DNA of 64,000 bases from Ficedula albicollis (Eukaryota > Chordata > Aves > Passeriformes > Muscicapidae). Each line of letters opens with the position of its first letter. Position 1 is the first letter of the stretch. The stretch spans positions 6,246,882 to 6,310,881 of the forward strand of contig NC_021677.1 of the NCBI RefSeq assembly GCF_000247815.1. Direction: 5' to 3'. The notes beneath the pieces were generated by a model. It was not told where the DNA came from, searched no databases, and was given only the letters and a program-made list of their open reading frames with translations. The position numbers and the translations under genes are program-made. Below are positions 18,299 to 33,435 of this stretch, piece after piece.

Positions 18299-19686
18299 GT
18301 ATGTATGGTAGGGAAAATTATACAATAATTTATTACAGCTAGACAGACGTGCTTTATTGTTAGACAGTCTGATGGATGATGAGGGAATGAGAGGGCTGAC
18401 TTAATTTTATTGTGGGCTCTCATGCCTGTAGCAAAACACTTCCCTGGGCCTCTGTGTGCCCTGTCAACATCATCGCATAGGACTCTACTGCTTTCTACAA
18501 GTCACTACCCATTTCCATCTTCATCACTGTGTGTTCAATAGGGAGGCATCTGGGGAGATTCTTGTATATATTAAACACAGTAATCTTCCATAAATGCAAC
18601 ATCTTCTAGTGACTTTGCCACCACTGTGAGTGACCTCTGTGACAGAGAAAACTCTTTCAATTTAGAGATTTTTTTTCTTTTTTTTTTTGACTGAACTGTA
18701 TTTTGTTTTAGGATGTAATAATCTTTTGTACCTTAGATGCCCTGACATAGCAAATACTGAGCAAATGCTATTGAAGATCAAGTTAAGAAAAAAGGGCATC
18801 CTCTTGTCCTTAAACATTAGAGTATACTTGTCCAGGCAACCTGAGAAGTGATCAGTATGCTATTTAATTCCAACTGGTAAATGTAAAAGACAAAGCAATC
18901 CCATAAAATTATTACAAGGTAAAATAATAAATAAATTGAAGTTAGGAATGTTCAGGTTAATTTTGCTACTGTTTTTTTTCTCAGCCTAATTTCTGTTGGT
19001 TGTTTGGAGTATTTTGGATGCAAAATATTTTGTATTCGTATGTGAATTGTATTTTTGAGTTCATTTTTCAAGCCAGATGTGCATTAATCTTTCCTAAAAA
19101 ATTTTAAATGTCTTGTTTTGAGCAGCGTGACTGTTTACAGTGTGAACTGTGTGAGTGTTTGTACACTTGTCGTCTGTAACCTGCTCTGTGGGGTTGATTT
19201 TAGTGGGGTTGTTTTATGTTCATCAGGGATTTGCACTAACCTTGCAGCTAATCTAATATTAATTTATTTCTCATAACTTTATTGTTTGCAATTAGAAGTA
19301 TTTATCAGGTTAGATGCTATACCAATTTTTCACTGAAAAGGACTTGCATTGCATGCGTTGCTAGCTGAGCTAGTGACAGCAAGAGGTCCATGAGTGCCCA
19401 AGGCCCTCATTTCAGGTGCGAGTTTTCACAAAGTACACAATCACCTCATCCAGATGTCATAAGGCTCTAAAACATAAAAGTAATTATAAGATTTCTAGTC
19501 AGTATAAGCACACTTCTTGTACTGAGGCAAATCCTCCATTATTATGCTTTTATCATTAAAAGAGTGTTGTTTCTTTTGCCCAGAAAAGCTGCAGAGGCTT
19601 GGTGTAAGCTAGAGGCCATGGAGCCTTCCCACCTGTAACAGCCCTTCCTTTTCAATCCTAGTAATTCTTGAGAGTGTAATGTAGCC
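18299..19686. other. Unrecognised sequence
   Basis: No gene or repeat was recognised. T-rich tracts lie near 18670-18690. Confidence 0.45.
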
Positions 19687-20574
<888 letters not shown>

Positions 20575-22439
20575 ACAGGCATGTATCATTGTACCAGGAA
20601 TTTGAAAAATTCTAAGTACTTCAGGCTTCTTTGAGCCAAGGATTCATTCTTTTCAGAGTATCTATCATTTCATACTTGAATCTACAACCAAGTAGGCTAC
20701 ACTGCTTCACAGCTGAATTACTTGAGTTTAATGGAAATCACCTGTGACTACAGAGGCAGGGCATTTGCTTAGCACTTAGTATTTCAGACTGAGTATTTTG
20801 GCCTTCTACTGTGTTCCTCTATTGCTTTCCCCCAGCAAAAGGCAAGAATAGGTAAAAAGTCTTTTTTCTTCTAGGTGTCTTTGGGAGTTCTTTGGATGGT
20901 GCACATTAGCCCTCACTTCTCACACATGGCTGGCTGATGGCATTAGCTATATAGATATGTGAGTGATATTCTACTGTAGCAAATTTTTTGCCCCATGCAG
21001 ATTTTCTAAATTTACAGCCCCAGCAGCACATCTCTCCTGATTCATCAGTTTCTTCTCTAACTCTTCTTGCTATTATTCAACCCTCCACTATCATAACCTT
21101 TATTTTTATGTGAAGAGAAAAAAAGCATTGTTTCTCTTCCTCTGTATAGTAGAAACCTTTGGAATAGTCTCTTTCTTATGTAACTCTGTGCCTGACAGCT
21201 GCTGGGTTTATATCCTCCTTTGATGGGGTGTAGTTAGTCAGTTTAAAAGGCTGGTGGTGATGTGGTTAAATTAAGAGTGGTGGAAGTGTGAGTTAGCATA
21301 TGGTTTTTGAGAGACTGTGGTAAACCTTGATGTGGCTACTTCTTTCAGCAGCTCATTTCTTGGTTATCTTTGTGGAATTATTTTTCATACTTCAAGAATA
21401 TCCCTACAACCCCACAATTCCTGAACAAGAAAAGTGAGTCTTAGAATTAATGTGGAGACTTGCTTTTCCAAACACTGCACTAAAACACATGCTGCAATTA
21501 CTTTTCTTTGTCTATGTATGGTGTAGATATATCCCACCTCTTCCTGTGAATCCAATGTAGTTCATTTGGTTGTTGTTCAGTTGGTTCTATCAAAAAACCT
21601 GAAATAGATTTGTCAGGGTGCTGTGTCATGCTCATAAACTTCAACTCAATGACTGCTGATTGTTGTTTTACATTCAAAAGTCAGAGCAAGAATAACTACA
21701 AAGCTCTGTGGTATTTTGCTCCATTGCAAGTTGTTTTTTTGAATTATGCTGCTGTTGTATTGAACAATACAAGCTTGGAATCATTTCTGGTCTGGGTATT
21801 GTGTGCCTGCAGAATTAATTTTCACATGTTGAAGCTTTTCTCTGTGCACCTTGTGGTCATTCAGGTTTTCAGTCTTTTTCTGCTTTTAGGCATGTAAGTC
21901 CTATAAAATAGCCTTATTCTTAAATGTGAATGTCAAATCCTTGAACTGTTTTTCAGCTAAAATGAGTAAGGCAAAACTTATAGCCCTCATTCAATGAAAG
22001 ACTGGCTTATTTGAGTCTGGATCCAGCTCTGTGTTAATTTTCATTCAGTGGATGTACATCCCCTCCTTTCTTCCTCCCAAAGGAAATCTGACAGCTTGTC
22101 TGTTCCAGAGGCGGTAAAATATTGGCAGTTTTCAAAACTGTGTTAGCCTTTCTGACAAAGTCAGTCAAAGGGCAGACATATTCCTATAGCATTCTCTGAA
22201 ACCAGCCAGCTCTGTGCCACAAAAACTGCCTTCATGAAATAAAGGCTGCAATGAGGCATTTCCCAATGTGCTGTCTATGAATGTGCATTAATGTTGGAGA
22301 CTGCAGAGCCTGCACCTCAGGCTTATTCTGCCACTTCCAGAAAAGTAGGGAAAATGTAAGACCTGTGAGCCTGCATCTTTTCTTTCTGCTATGAATCCCA
22401 TGCTGGTGGTCATCCATGATGTGATTCTTGGGGTTGTCC
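20575..22439. other. Unrecognised sequence
   Basis: No gene or repeat was recognised. A 95-codon frame at 21610-21897 resembles nothing I know. Confidence 0.45.
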
Positions 22440-22514
22440 TATGTAGGACCAGGATATGGACTTTGATCACGTTTGCAGGTTCCTTCCAACGTAGGATATT
22501 CTCTGATTCTCTGG
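22440..22514 (+). mobile_element. CR1 LINE 3' tail
   Basis: This is a short 3' end of CR1 in plus orientation: 'ccttccaacgtaggatatt' followed by two degenerate copies of the CR1 terminal octamer (attctctg). Confidence 0.8.
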
Positions 22515-22712
22515 AAAGAGAAAAGGAACTATGGTGGGAAGGACCCTCTTGAACCTGACTCTGCATTAGTTCTGGAGGAATATACGCATCCAGTTTTAAA
22601 GTTTTGTTGGAGGACTTGGACTTGGTAATCAAAAAGGCAGGAATTTTATCTTGAGAGGAAAAAATGAAGTGTGGTCATTACATGTCTGACGTTACTCAGA
22701 TGCGTGTATCTA

Positions 22713-22818
22713 ACACAGTCATAGAATTGTTTAGGTTGGAAAGGACCTTTAAAGCTGTTTTACTTTCATGCTCCTGCTGTGGCCAGGGACACCTTCCACT
22801 AGATCAGGTTGCTCAGTG
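22713..22818 (-). mobile_element. CR1 LINE 3' tail
   Basis: This is the reverse-complement CR1 3' end, with 'tcatagaattgtttaggttgg' and 'gggacaccttccactagatc'. It is only about 100 bp, so it is strongly 5'-truncated. Confidence 0.85.
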
Positions 22819-25800
22819 ATAATGTCTTTTGTGTGTGAACTGTTAGTCCAGGCTTATAGTGACGACATAGAGCATTTACCTTGTGATTCTTGGCCTTGGC
22901 TGTGGGACCTGCACAGCTCAGGCATTTTAAGCTGTCATGAGATGAAATCAGTTGCAAGTTGAAGGTTTGCAAGTGCTGATATCTGCTGGCTTGTCTTTGG
23001 CCAGCTGCCACTATTTCTTCTATAAGCAAATTAACTGTTTGTGTTGTAGGTGTTTTGGTAATTTTGTTAAGAGACCATATACCCAGGGCCTTCTACTGCT
23101 ACAGTAGTGATAGTTTTGTCATGACATAATTTAATCATGCAGCCCCTGGCTGGTCCATTGCATTTTCAAAGCTGTCAAAATAGCATAATATTGGAGATTC
23201 CCTACCTTAGCCATAATATTATTTAGTTCACTCGCCCTGTTCTTGGTGTCTTTAAAAGACTAGGTCTAGTGTTTCCATTAGGAGGGGAAATTCTGTCAGA
23301 AAATATTTTAACTCTGCTGGTGAATGAACAGTTCATTAAACTTTGAAATTATTCAAAGTTTTCAAGAGCGTGGGGCAATCATAATAGTTGAGGTTGCAAA
23401 TGGCCTCCAGCTCTACGGCATACTTCCTATTATTTAGAAAGGAGTACTGCTTGCAACTTTGCAAGATCAGGGGTTTAGTTTTCAAGCCATCCTTTGGTAA
23501 TGATTTTTTTTTCTTTCTTTTTACATTCTTGCTTCTATTAAATGAATTGTAAATTTATTCAAGTATACTTTTTGAGGACCGGTTGTACCATGCCTCAATA
23601 TATTAATGTACTTTCATGTATCAAAGTCTAGAAACACTAAAATACCACAAAGCAGATTGTGTGTATTTCTGGTCTGCCTGGAAGCAGAAAAGGGGAAATC
23701 TTTCAAAAGGCTGTGTTTCTGAGACTTACAGCCAAATGCTACAGATTTTCAGAGCACACTTTAAATAAAAATTGATCTAATTGAGGGCATGTTCTTTTTG
23801 ATGCTTTGGTATTTTTTAAGGCAGAACTTGATTTTTGAGTTTCATCTGTGTTTGGATTCATGATCATTGGAATTGTGAAGGAAGCATGTAGTACTTTGGG
23901 AGCATTTTACAGTAAACATACATTTATAATGATGCAGTATGTGGACATAGATAATAATGAATATAAAAAGTTTGGGTTCAGGAAGTAATACAGCTGAGAT
24001 TATTGTGATAGCCCCCTTAAAAAATTTGCTCAATTTGAAGAAATTGAGGTCCAATTCAATGAGTCATGTATATCTGTGGCTAGACTGATGCTGTGTGTCA
24101 TGCTATCTGTCAGGGCATGTTCTTTGCTTCAAAAAAAAGGAACTTTGAGCATGTCTAAGGAATCCTGCTAAATATTTCACAAATTTAAATATGTCATAAG
24201 CCTGCAACAAGATCAAGGACAATAGTAGGGGTGTCATGAACAAGGTCTTGCCAGTGTTAAGTACTGTGATTGCACCGTATCAAAACTGGATTTAGAGAAT
24301 TGCGTTATACATAAAATGTTTTCCAAGATTGTCAGACAACAGCATTTTTCTCTAAAGAAAGAGGGAAAAGGTGATATGTATTTTAATAAGGAATTGGGAG
24401 GGAGTGTGTTATGAAAGAAGTACTTCTTTGTACATTAACATCAGTGAAAAAAACAAAAATGTTTTTCTAATGAATTTTGAAGGAGGGTAAACTTGACACT
24501 GTAGTTCATGATCCCATTTTCAGAATAGTTTAACCTCACTGGTGAGTAGGCATTTGTTACATCTTTCATCTTTCACTTCTGGAGAAAGCTTGATAGGGTT
24601 TTATGCACTGAGACGAGAATCACTACAAATTCATATTCAGCAGATGATGAAATTATCTTATTTCCTCCATTATTCTGGTACAGGAAATTAGCTTTGATAT
24701 TGAAAAAAGATATTCTTGGGTGTTCTGTCTTTATATGTCAAGTTCCTTAAATCACAGAGAAGGGTTTGTGTGCATCAGAACGCTAGAAGTATTCTTAAAC
24801 TCAACTTTTCTAAATACTACTATCATTAACCCATAGTTTTAGTAATGTATTGGTAATTTGCTTATTTGAACTTCTGATTGTAAGGTATAAGTAAAAACTT
24901 AACATCAACATGTGTCAAGATAATCAGTTTCTCCGGTGAGTATGCAGAAGCATTTAATCTCTAAATTCATAATGGCATTCCACTTTCCTGTCTTGCAATG
25001 AGGAAAATGTTCCCACCTTGGAAGTAACAATTGTTTTATTCAGTGTTTGTTTGGAAATTATCACTGTCCGTATGTTTCCTTTCTACATGCTTTTTGGTTT
25101 TTTAGTACATTCTTAGGGCCTTTGAATGTCTTAGCTGTTTAGTAGGGGGTCGGATAGATAATGAATGGCAGTGATACCAGCCATGCAGCTGACCCAGAGA
25201 AATTCAGGGCTTTTAATGACCATTTTTAAGGATCCTCCTTTATCTGCTATTTGCACTAAGAGCACAGTACAAATGAACAAAGCCAGTTCATCAAACTTAT
25301 GTTCAAGCACAGTGTAGGTCCTTCTTTTTTGACCAAAATCCCTGATAAGCAGAGGAAACAGTATATTCATATAGTGTTTTCTGTAGCCCAATGCAAACCT
25401 AAGATATCTGTGTGACTATGAATTGTGAACTGAGATATAACTATTATGAAGCAACACTCTTCATCTCTATCAAAGAGACATGGTAAATAGAATAGTGCTT
25501 GGCTCGTCTGATGGCTTACTGTATTTTCAGTCTCTGGGATATCACCCCTTCCCTCTCCAGCAAGGTGGACTGAGGATTAGCATAAACTAATCTTCTTTAC
25601 CTTCCCTTTGAATCATTTCATAGCTTCATCTCATGACAAAGTGTATCCATCCAACCTGAAATCTTACGCAGTTGTTTGGGGAAAAAAAAAGGTAATTCAA
25701 ATGATTCTTGTTACTAATTGTGTAAAGCTAGTGTCAGTGCAGCAGCTGAGGGTTCCATGGCCCCTTTGCCAGTGCTGCAAAGACTTTTGGTAGGCTAATC

Positions 25801-27880
25801 TCTCTTTATTTTTCATGTACTTTTGTTGACTGTGCAGTAGAGAGCTCTCTTGCCATTACTTTACGCAAAGTAATCAAATGAAAGTTTGCTCTCCCCTTCC
25901 AAACTTCCACCCAAGTAAGTACATGGGCATGATGGAATGGCCTTTTCCAGCAGTGCTATAATGGATGTTAGCAGTCCCCAGCACTCAGGATTGATTATAA
26001 GGAATCATCCTATTAAGCTTATCATGACTCAGCTATAAAATTTTTGCAACAGTAACTATAAAATCAATATGGAGAAAACATTTAGGTAAATCAGCAGCTG
26101 TAAGAATAATAAATAGACATTCATTGAAACAGAAATAAACTTTAAATACACTGAATGTAAAGTGAGTCTTAAAGAAATAAGGAGTGCGAGCTTACTTCAA
26201 ATGAGAGATTAGTGAAAGGCAGCAACTAAAAGGACCTGGGGGTAAGATTATGTGAGGAGCAGATGATGTGCTGTAACAGAACAAGGTGAGATGCTCTGCA
26301 GATGGGTGAGTGAGTATGAAATATGAGCAACAAAGTGATTTGTCTTTTCACAGCACAAGCAAGAATGATGATAGTGGTATATGGTGCTGAATTTTCAGTA
26401 ATTTCTTTTAATGTTGAGACATAACGGATGCTCTAAAAAGGGGGAAAAAAGGTCTGATGCTTTTGAAGGCAGATGAAAATTCATGGTAGTAGGAGAAGGA
26501 TCAGGCTGTTTAAGATCAAAGAAGAAAGGGAAAAAGTGAAATGTGACAAAATTAGACAGAAATAAAACATGAGGAAAAAGGATAAAAACTGTACAGCCAA
26601 ACACTGTTCACCAGAGTAGTGGTACCCAGCAGCTGGGAGCTGAAGTCTGACAAGTTTGTCTCGGAATTGGATCTTTTTGGTTTTTTTCCCTCACCCCGTC
26701 TCCATTGTAATGTGGTGGTCAAACAATGGATGTAATTACTAGGGAAGCTGTAATTCTTTCCATAATGTGGCTGTTGTTTTATATCAAAACTGTCTGCATT
26801 CCTGGAAGACAAAGTTTTGCAAATGCACATTAGTGGATTCAATGCAGGAGCAACTGTGTGAAAGACTAAAGCCTTTGGTCTAACAGGAGCTCAGGGCAAT
26901 GAACTAATATCTCTTCTCAATTTATCTGGTGTTCAGGGCCTGTATGACCTTTTCTGTCAACTTTCTACCCTGACCCACATGACTTGTAGTTCAGGTGGGT
27001 TTTAAAATACAAGCTGAATTAAAGAATATATCAACTCTATCTAATCTATCTTTTTTTTTTTTTTGCGACCCTTTTGTTTGTAGTGACTGGAATGGTAAAA
27101 ATAACTATATGTATTTTCTATTTCTGTATTTATTTGAGTGGACAACATACTATACTCCTGGTTAAACATTATTACCCTGCTCACTGTGGTGCATAATAAC
27201 TTCATTAAGTAGTTCCTACTTGTGTTTTTGCTCAGTTTACATGCACGTAGACACAAACATGTGTGTATACATATTAAAAATAATGTATGTAAATATATAT
27301 ATCTGAAAACAGGAAGATGCTTTAAAAAACCCAAGCAAAATAAATACAGGTAGACTGTAGGGCGAAGAGCAAATAGTAAATCTAACTAACAATACTTTCT
27401 ACAGATTTAAAGCATTGCTATGACTGCCACTTCTCTCACTGATACAATTTTTAAATTCCTGCTCTTCTGTGCTCTGCTCTAGGAGGCCTTATGTTCCTCT
27501 GAACACCAGATGTTGGCCATTTAATCCTTAAAACCAAGGTTTGAGTGAGGCATGTGGGGAATATTATGAAAGTCACTATTTCAGTTGTTTTTATGTACTA
27601 GTGATCCCTTTCACTGTTGTCCTCCCAGTTTTGGGATTTTATAGTAATGTCAAAACAAAATTCATATTAAACCAACAAGTTCCAAGGACAGTAATGAATT
27701 TTATTTTTATTACTGGGCAATGCTTTATGTGTTCACTCAAAGCTTTTTTTGGACTGTTCAGTGGCCATGAACCTGGTGTAGTAGACTAGCTCCTTGGCTA
27801 GACCTTCACACTTCCTCATCATTGAGGTAAATTCAACCATAAAGCTTTGTAGTAGCTGAGGATCCAATCTCTCTCTAAAT
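22819..27880. other. Unrecognised AT-rich sequence
   Basis: Five kilobases without a recognised gene, RNA or repeat. A T-tract lies near 27050-27064. Confidence 0.5.
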
Positions 27881-28507
27881 CACAGAATCATAGAATGGTA
27901 TGGATTGCAAGAACTTCAAAAATCAAGCTGTCTGCTGTGGGCAGGAGCACCTTTCACTATATCAGATATCAGGTTGCTCAAAGCCCCATCTAACCTGGCT
28001 TTGAACACTTCCAGGGATGAGGCACCCACAACTTGTCTGGGCAACCTGACATACCTCTGGTATGTCATTACCCTCTGAGTAAAGAATTTCTTCCTAATAT
28101 GTAATCTAAATCTACCCTCCTTGACTTTGAAGCCATTCTCCCTTGTACTATCACTGCACGCCCTTGTAAAATGTCTCTATGCCCCTCTGTCTTGTATGCT
28201 CACTTCAGGTACAAGAAAGCTGAAATTAAGTCATCCCAAAGCCTTCTCTTCTTCAGGCTAAACAACCCCAACTCTCTCAGCTTGTCTCCATAGCAGAGGT
28301 GCTCCAGCCATCTGTGCATCTGTGTGGTCTTCTCTGGACTCACTCCCGAGAGGTCCATGTCCTTCTTAAGTTGTGGAACCAGGGCTGGATGCAGTATTCC
28401 AAATGGGGTCTCACCAGAGAGGAACAAAGTGAGGTACCTCCCTGGAGCTGCAGTCTAGGATGCAGTTGACTTTCTGGGATGCAGTGTCGTTTCATATTTC
28501 CAGGTAA
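27881..28507 (-). mobile_element. CR1 LINE 3' fragment (about 630 bp)
   Basis: This starts with 'cacagaatcatagaatgg' (the inverted CR1 octamer tail) and runs through the 3' untranslated region into the end of ORF2, read on the minus strand as a degenerate frame around 28200-28427. The copy is diverged and cannot encode a working protein. Confidence 0.95.
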
Positions 28508-30751
28508 TTGCAAGCTTCTCATCTACCAGCTTGATATCACTCAGAGGCTGAAATTTTTTTTATGTCTATCAGTTCAAAAATGACTGAATTGTATCAACCT
28601 GCTTATTGTAGCTCTTCTGACACGCTGTTGTGAATAACTTACCAACTACCACATGCTTAAATTGAGTGGCCTGATAGTCTGGTTGATCATCAAAGTAATT
28701 CTTGAAATCCTGTGGGAGGAGCTGTCCTTTCTCTGCATCTCTCCAAATTGCTTTCCTCACTATTCCTCACATCTATTGCAATCTGTTCCACGTGACAGCA
28801 ATGACGAGAACACTGTGATGGATTTGAGTCCTTAGTCACCGTGGCTGAATTTCCGATACCCTGGAGATATAGTGCAAGAAAAAAGGCATATTAATTCTAG
28901 TTTATTGAATGTATATAACTGGTATTATATTGCTTGTTTGGTCCTAGTGTGCTTAAGTTTCAAAAAAGGGGGCATGAAAATGATATTTATTGGAAATTTG
29001 TGAACTGACTTGAAAAAACTTGAGTTCTAGCATACTGGAGCATTTTCTGGTCTGCATGTAAAGCTGATAGTTTGGCAGAAATTCTGGTGTTCTCTATCTA
29101 AAAAGCTTTTCTTATGCTTGTGTTTCCTACCAAAATATATATTTCTAGAGAATTTAGATACTATGAGTTTGGATAGCAAACTACTGAGGTTTGTAGTAAA
29201 AAAGAAGTCAATATTTATTGAAAATCTCCTGTCTTTTGGCTCAGTATTTGTAAACAGCTTGCAAATACAAATAGGAGGAACTAATGGAACTCCACTGTTT
29301 CTTCAGCAATCTGCCCACTGGCAAAACATATCTTGTGGAACTTAATTTTCATTTTATGCATCACTGGAGATCATTCCCAAAATACAATATTCTGGACAAG
29401 TCCTTGGGGATCAAACCTACCAAATTCCAGTACCTAACCGGAAGTAACTTAGATGACCAGACAAAGCCAGTGTATGTTGATTATAGCAGACTTTTTTCTT
29501 GCATTCAGATAGGAAAATATTGACAGTGGCTTTTGGCTATAGCATAAACAAAGATTTGTCTTTTTTTTTTCTTTATTAGCCTAGTGAATTTAAATGTGAC
29601 TGTTCCTGCCGTGACTATATGGCTCATGGTTCATTACTGCAAGAAGGTTTATCTAATAGATCATATGCATGCTTGTCACAGCCAACTTGATATTTGTAGG
29701 AAATTGTTACTTCTCTATGTCACTTCATAAAAATTATATCAGGGCCTGTGTCATCCATTGCTTATAAATAATGTGATAATAACCAATCACTTTTCAGATT
29801 TGCCGAGAACTTTTTTAAATTTGGGGTACTAAAAATAACTAGATACTTCTCTACTAATTTCCACTGTGACCAGATATGTCAATTTTTCATTCAGTTTGTC
29901 TGGGGTGTTTTACTTGCCTCACTTTGGCTCTGACATTTTTTGGCTTTTTTGGATGTACAGATATTATACACTTAAGTATTAATAAAGCCTCATAGATAGA
30001 AAGAGCTTCAGTGTCCTTAACCTGATTGCCTGTGTGAAGAAGGGTTAAATATTGATTGGTGTAGCAAATAGAAATTAACTTTAAGCACAAGAAGAACAGA
30101 TGTGAAGAAAGAAACAATTCTAAGCAAAAATAATCCTTTGTTTAGACCTTAGTAGTGTGTAGGAGGTGGCCTCTTTGCCCTCTCCCTATACTCACAGAAT
30201 ATTTTCCATAGCAGGAATTCTATACAAGGCTAGGAAGACAGAAGTAGTTTTTCTTGTTGTTTAGCTGCAAGCTGCCACAGCTAATCAATATTGAAGAAAC
30301 CTTAAACAAACTAGCCCAAATATAAATGAAGACTTTTCAGTCTCTTCATACAGTCAAAACCAGCCAAAGACATTGAATTTTGGGATGGCAGAAAGAGATT
30401 GAATCTCTTATCAGGATCAGAAAAGATAATTTTCCTGCCTTCCAGTGTAATCAAGGGGACTATCATGTCCTGGTTTATACATTACAATTATTGTAAGAGC
30501 TTATATAGTCTTGTTCCTTGTATGTTATATGAAAACAGTATATATGGAATTCCCCACATTAAGAGCTTCCTGGTAAGTTTGTTATGTGAAGGGTTTTGAA
30601 TGAAAAAGAACTAAAATTTTACTGCAAAATAAAATTCCAAAAAGCACATCTTTAAAGAGAACAGAAGTATATTAATCATTCAAGCAATTTAGCCGTTATT
30701 GCGGAGATTTTATTTCCTTGCAGTTTTCTCCTGGGTAACTAGATCTCAGTC
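28508..30751. other. Unrecognised sequence
   Basis: No confident gene or repeat. A weak exon-like frame on the minus strand at 28643-28758 is listed among the rejected observations. Confidence 0.4.
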
Positions 30752-31342
30752 TCAGAATCATAGCATGGTTTGGGTTGGAAGAAATCTTAAAGATTATCTA
30801 GTTTCAACACCCCTGACATGGGCAGGAATACCTTTCACTAGACCAGATTGCTCAGAGCCCGCCCAGCCTGGCCTTAAACACTTCCAGGGATGTGGCATCC
30901 ACAATTTTTCTGGGCAACCTATTCCAGTGGCTCCCCACCCTCACAGCAAACATCTTCCTCCTTTTCTCTTTAAAGTTTGCATTCATTCTTCCTTTTCCTG
31001 TCACTATAGACTCCTACAAAAAGTCTCTCTCCCTCCTTGAAGGGCTCCCTTTCAGGTGCTAGGCGGCCACAATTAAGTCATGCTAAAGCCTTCTATTTTC
31101 CAGGCTGAACAGTCTCAATTCTCTCAGCCTTTCCTCATAGGAGAGGTTCTTCATCCTTCTGATCAATGTGGTGCCCCTCCCCTATGCTTGCTCCAACAGG
31201 TTTATGTCCTTCCTGTGCTGGCGCACCAGAGCTGGATGCAGAACTGCAGGTGGGATCTCACCAGAGAAGAGGGGCGGAATCTCCTTCCTCAGCCTGCTGT
31301 CCACAGTGTTTTGGATGAAGACCAGGACATGGTTGAGTCCTA
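30752..31342 (-). mobile_element. CR1 LINE 3' fragment (about 590 bp)
   Basis: The inverted tail 'agaatcatagcatggtttgggttgg' is followed by the CR1 3' untranslated region and the end of ORF2 ('ctggatgcagaactgcaggtggg'). It is 5'-truncated and diverged. Confidence 0.95.
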
Positions 31343-33194
31343 TATCAGAATTTTTAAATTCATTTTCTCTTTGAATTGAAAACCAATGAGACTGTGTTGT
31401 TTGTCATATGAGGTAAATTTGGTATGATTTATATATATATTTTGAAAATGGCTTTGCCTCACCAGCAGTAATCATTCTTAGAGTCCCTCCAGGGGCTGGC
31501 GCCCTGGGAATGGGTGCCTCTGGGCAGGCTGAAGGGTTACTTGTTCACAACACAATTGTTCAGATTTTTGCAGTGAAATCCTGAGACACAAAGCAGTCTG
31601 TGCCTGGGATCATGCAGCAAATAATGAGAGATGAGGGCAGAATAAAGACCTCCAGACTTTCAGGCAGTGTTTTAACTACTAAATTACTTCTCCTCCAGGA
31701 AGCCAAGGAAAGTGTGGCCTTTCCACTTGGTACTTAGTCTGCATTCTCTCTGGCATCCTTACTTCTGTATAGCTTTGTATGTCAAACCTTCAGCATTCAT
31801 ACAAGTCCATACTCCTGTCACTTTTATCCTGTTCTCCTTCCATGTCTTAAGTGGGGTCTTTTCCTTTGCAATATCCAGTACTGCTCAGTACCCTCTGCCT
31901 GTAGTAATGCAAGGGGATGCTTGGCCTTTCTTTGAGCCCCTATGCTGGCTCCATGGCCAGAGCAATATTTCTTTTCTGTCCATTGTAGGTCTTCATAACC
32001 CTTATATTCTCTCACTCACAATGATGCAACAAGACTCATCTGAAGTTTCCTTGACTTCTCACATATGTCATATTCCTTATGCAAAAATTCAATTCCCTTC
32101 CCATCAGCTACTCTGCTGAATACTTATGAGACTACAGAAATTCAGCAAGAATCTAGGCAGATGTGTCTAAAATTTATCTTATTAGGTCCACTTTTTTTCT
32201 CTACCTTGTTCTTCCTCTTTGTCTCTTTCTCTGTCTTTGTGAATTCTAAGCTTATTTTTTAGCTCCTGCCCATGGTTGTCTTTCCAATCCTCCTTTCATT
32301 TGGAAGCAGCAATTCCTTCCAGTTAAATTACACTGAGAATTAAAACAGCTCCTGAGACTTTTTGATAAAATAAAGATTTGGCAATTGACAGGCTATCTTG
32401 ATGTATTGTTCAAGAGTGAATGTATATACCAGAAATACCACTGGAACTTCATTTATTTTTCTCAATGTAAGGATGAGAAGAGATGTGTTATAACTCAGGT
32501 TGAAGCTAAAAAATCAAAGTGGGTTGAGGAAATTTTAAAAATATTCTTCTTTTCTTTGGAACAGTACACATGGAGCCCCAGACTGGCTGTAACTGATCTT
32601 CTAGTCCTTGTTTCCAAATAACTTGAACCCTCCTAATCTGGATTCTTTAAACTGGAGCTCTTAATGTTCCTCCTGCATTATAGGCAGTGCATTTCACTTG
32701 TCTGTGTGAGATACTCTTAAAGCCCAGCCTTCCACTTGGTACTTCAGCTGGTCTATGTGGTGTGGTGGGTTTTTTTCTCCTGCTGTCTGTAGCCTTAAAA
32801 AGACCAAACAATTCTGCAATTATCCAATTTTTTTACATTATTAATTATTTTAAAAGATTAATGTAAAGGCAGTGTGCCTTTGTGTCTGTGTCTTTTTTCT
32901 GTATGTATATAGAGAATACCATATGTAGAAGAAATATAAGTCAAGCAGCTGAACTGTTTGCTTTCTATCTTCACACTATAGTTCCTGCAGGAATGCTTGC
33001 TTGGTTAAGTATCCCCAGGGTATCCCATGCATCTGTAGTTGCTTGCTCTTTGGAAACTAGTGGACACTGTTGCAGTTGTCTCTATAAATCCAACATTGAT
33101 TTTGTGCTACTGTGTAGTTCACAGCCAACGGCTAAAATTCACTAGTAGCTTACGAACAAGGGAATTATTGCAAGACTGAATGGCTAGTCGTGCA
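31343..33194. other. Unrecognised sequence
   Basis: No confident gene or repeat. A 135-codon open frame (31712-32119, plus) has no motif or homology that I recognise and no supporting signals. Confidence 0.4.
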
Positions 33195-33435
33195 CAAATC
33201 CTCTAACTTGGACAGACATGGAGTTGATGGATGGACTCCGTGGAGTCCATCATGCTCAGTGGATAAAGAACTGGCTCAATGCAAAATGTGCTCATTGCTC
33301 ACGTGGAGAACAGTGTCTCTCAGGTCTTGGTGCTGGGGCTGATACTGTTCAAGATCAGCAGCAGGGACAGTGGCATTAAGTGCAAGTTTGCTGACCAAGC
33401 TTTGTTGCGCAGTCAACACTCTGGAAGATATAAAG
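33195..33435 (+). mobile_element. CR1 LINE ORF2 fragment
   Basis: This is a degenerate plus-strand piece from near the end of the reverse transcriptase domain. 'aagaactggctc', 'gtggagaacagtg', 'ggggctgatactgttcaa' and 'tgcaagtttgctgacc' follow the order of the CR1 ORF2 consensus. It is frame-broken and non-functional. Confidence 0.8.

Noticed and set aside
28643..28758. Exon-like frame on the minus strand ending at a consensus donor (ggtaagt).
   Set aside because: There is no pyrimidine tract before the possible acceptor, the frame is only about 38 codons with a stop close upstream, and no known protein is recalled.
31712..32119. 135-codon open frame on the plus strand.
   Set aside because: No domain, signal or neighbouring exon was recognised, and the composition looks like translated T-rich DNA. 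Frames of this size occur by chance in 64 kb.
33230..33251. Perfect 10-bp inverted repeat with a 2-base centre.
   Set aside because: It lies within a CR1 ORF2 fragment and is readily explained by the CR1 sequence itself.
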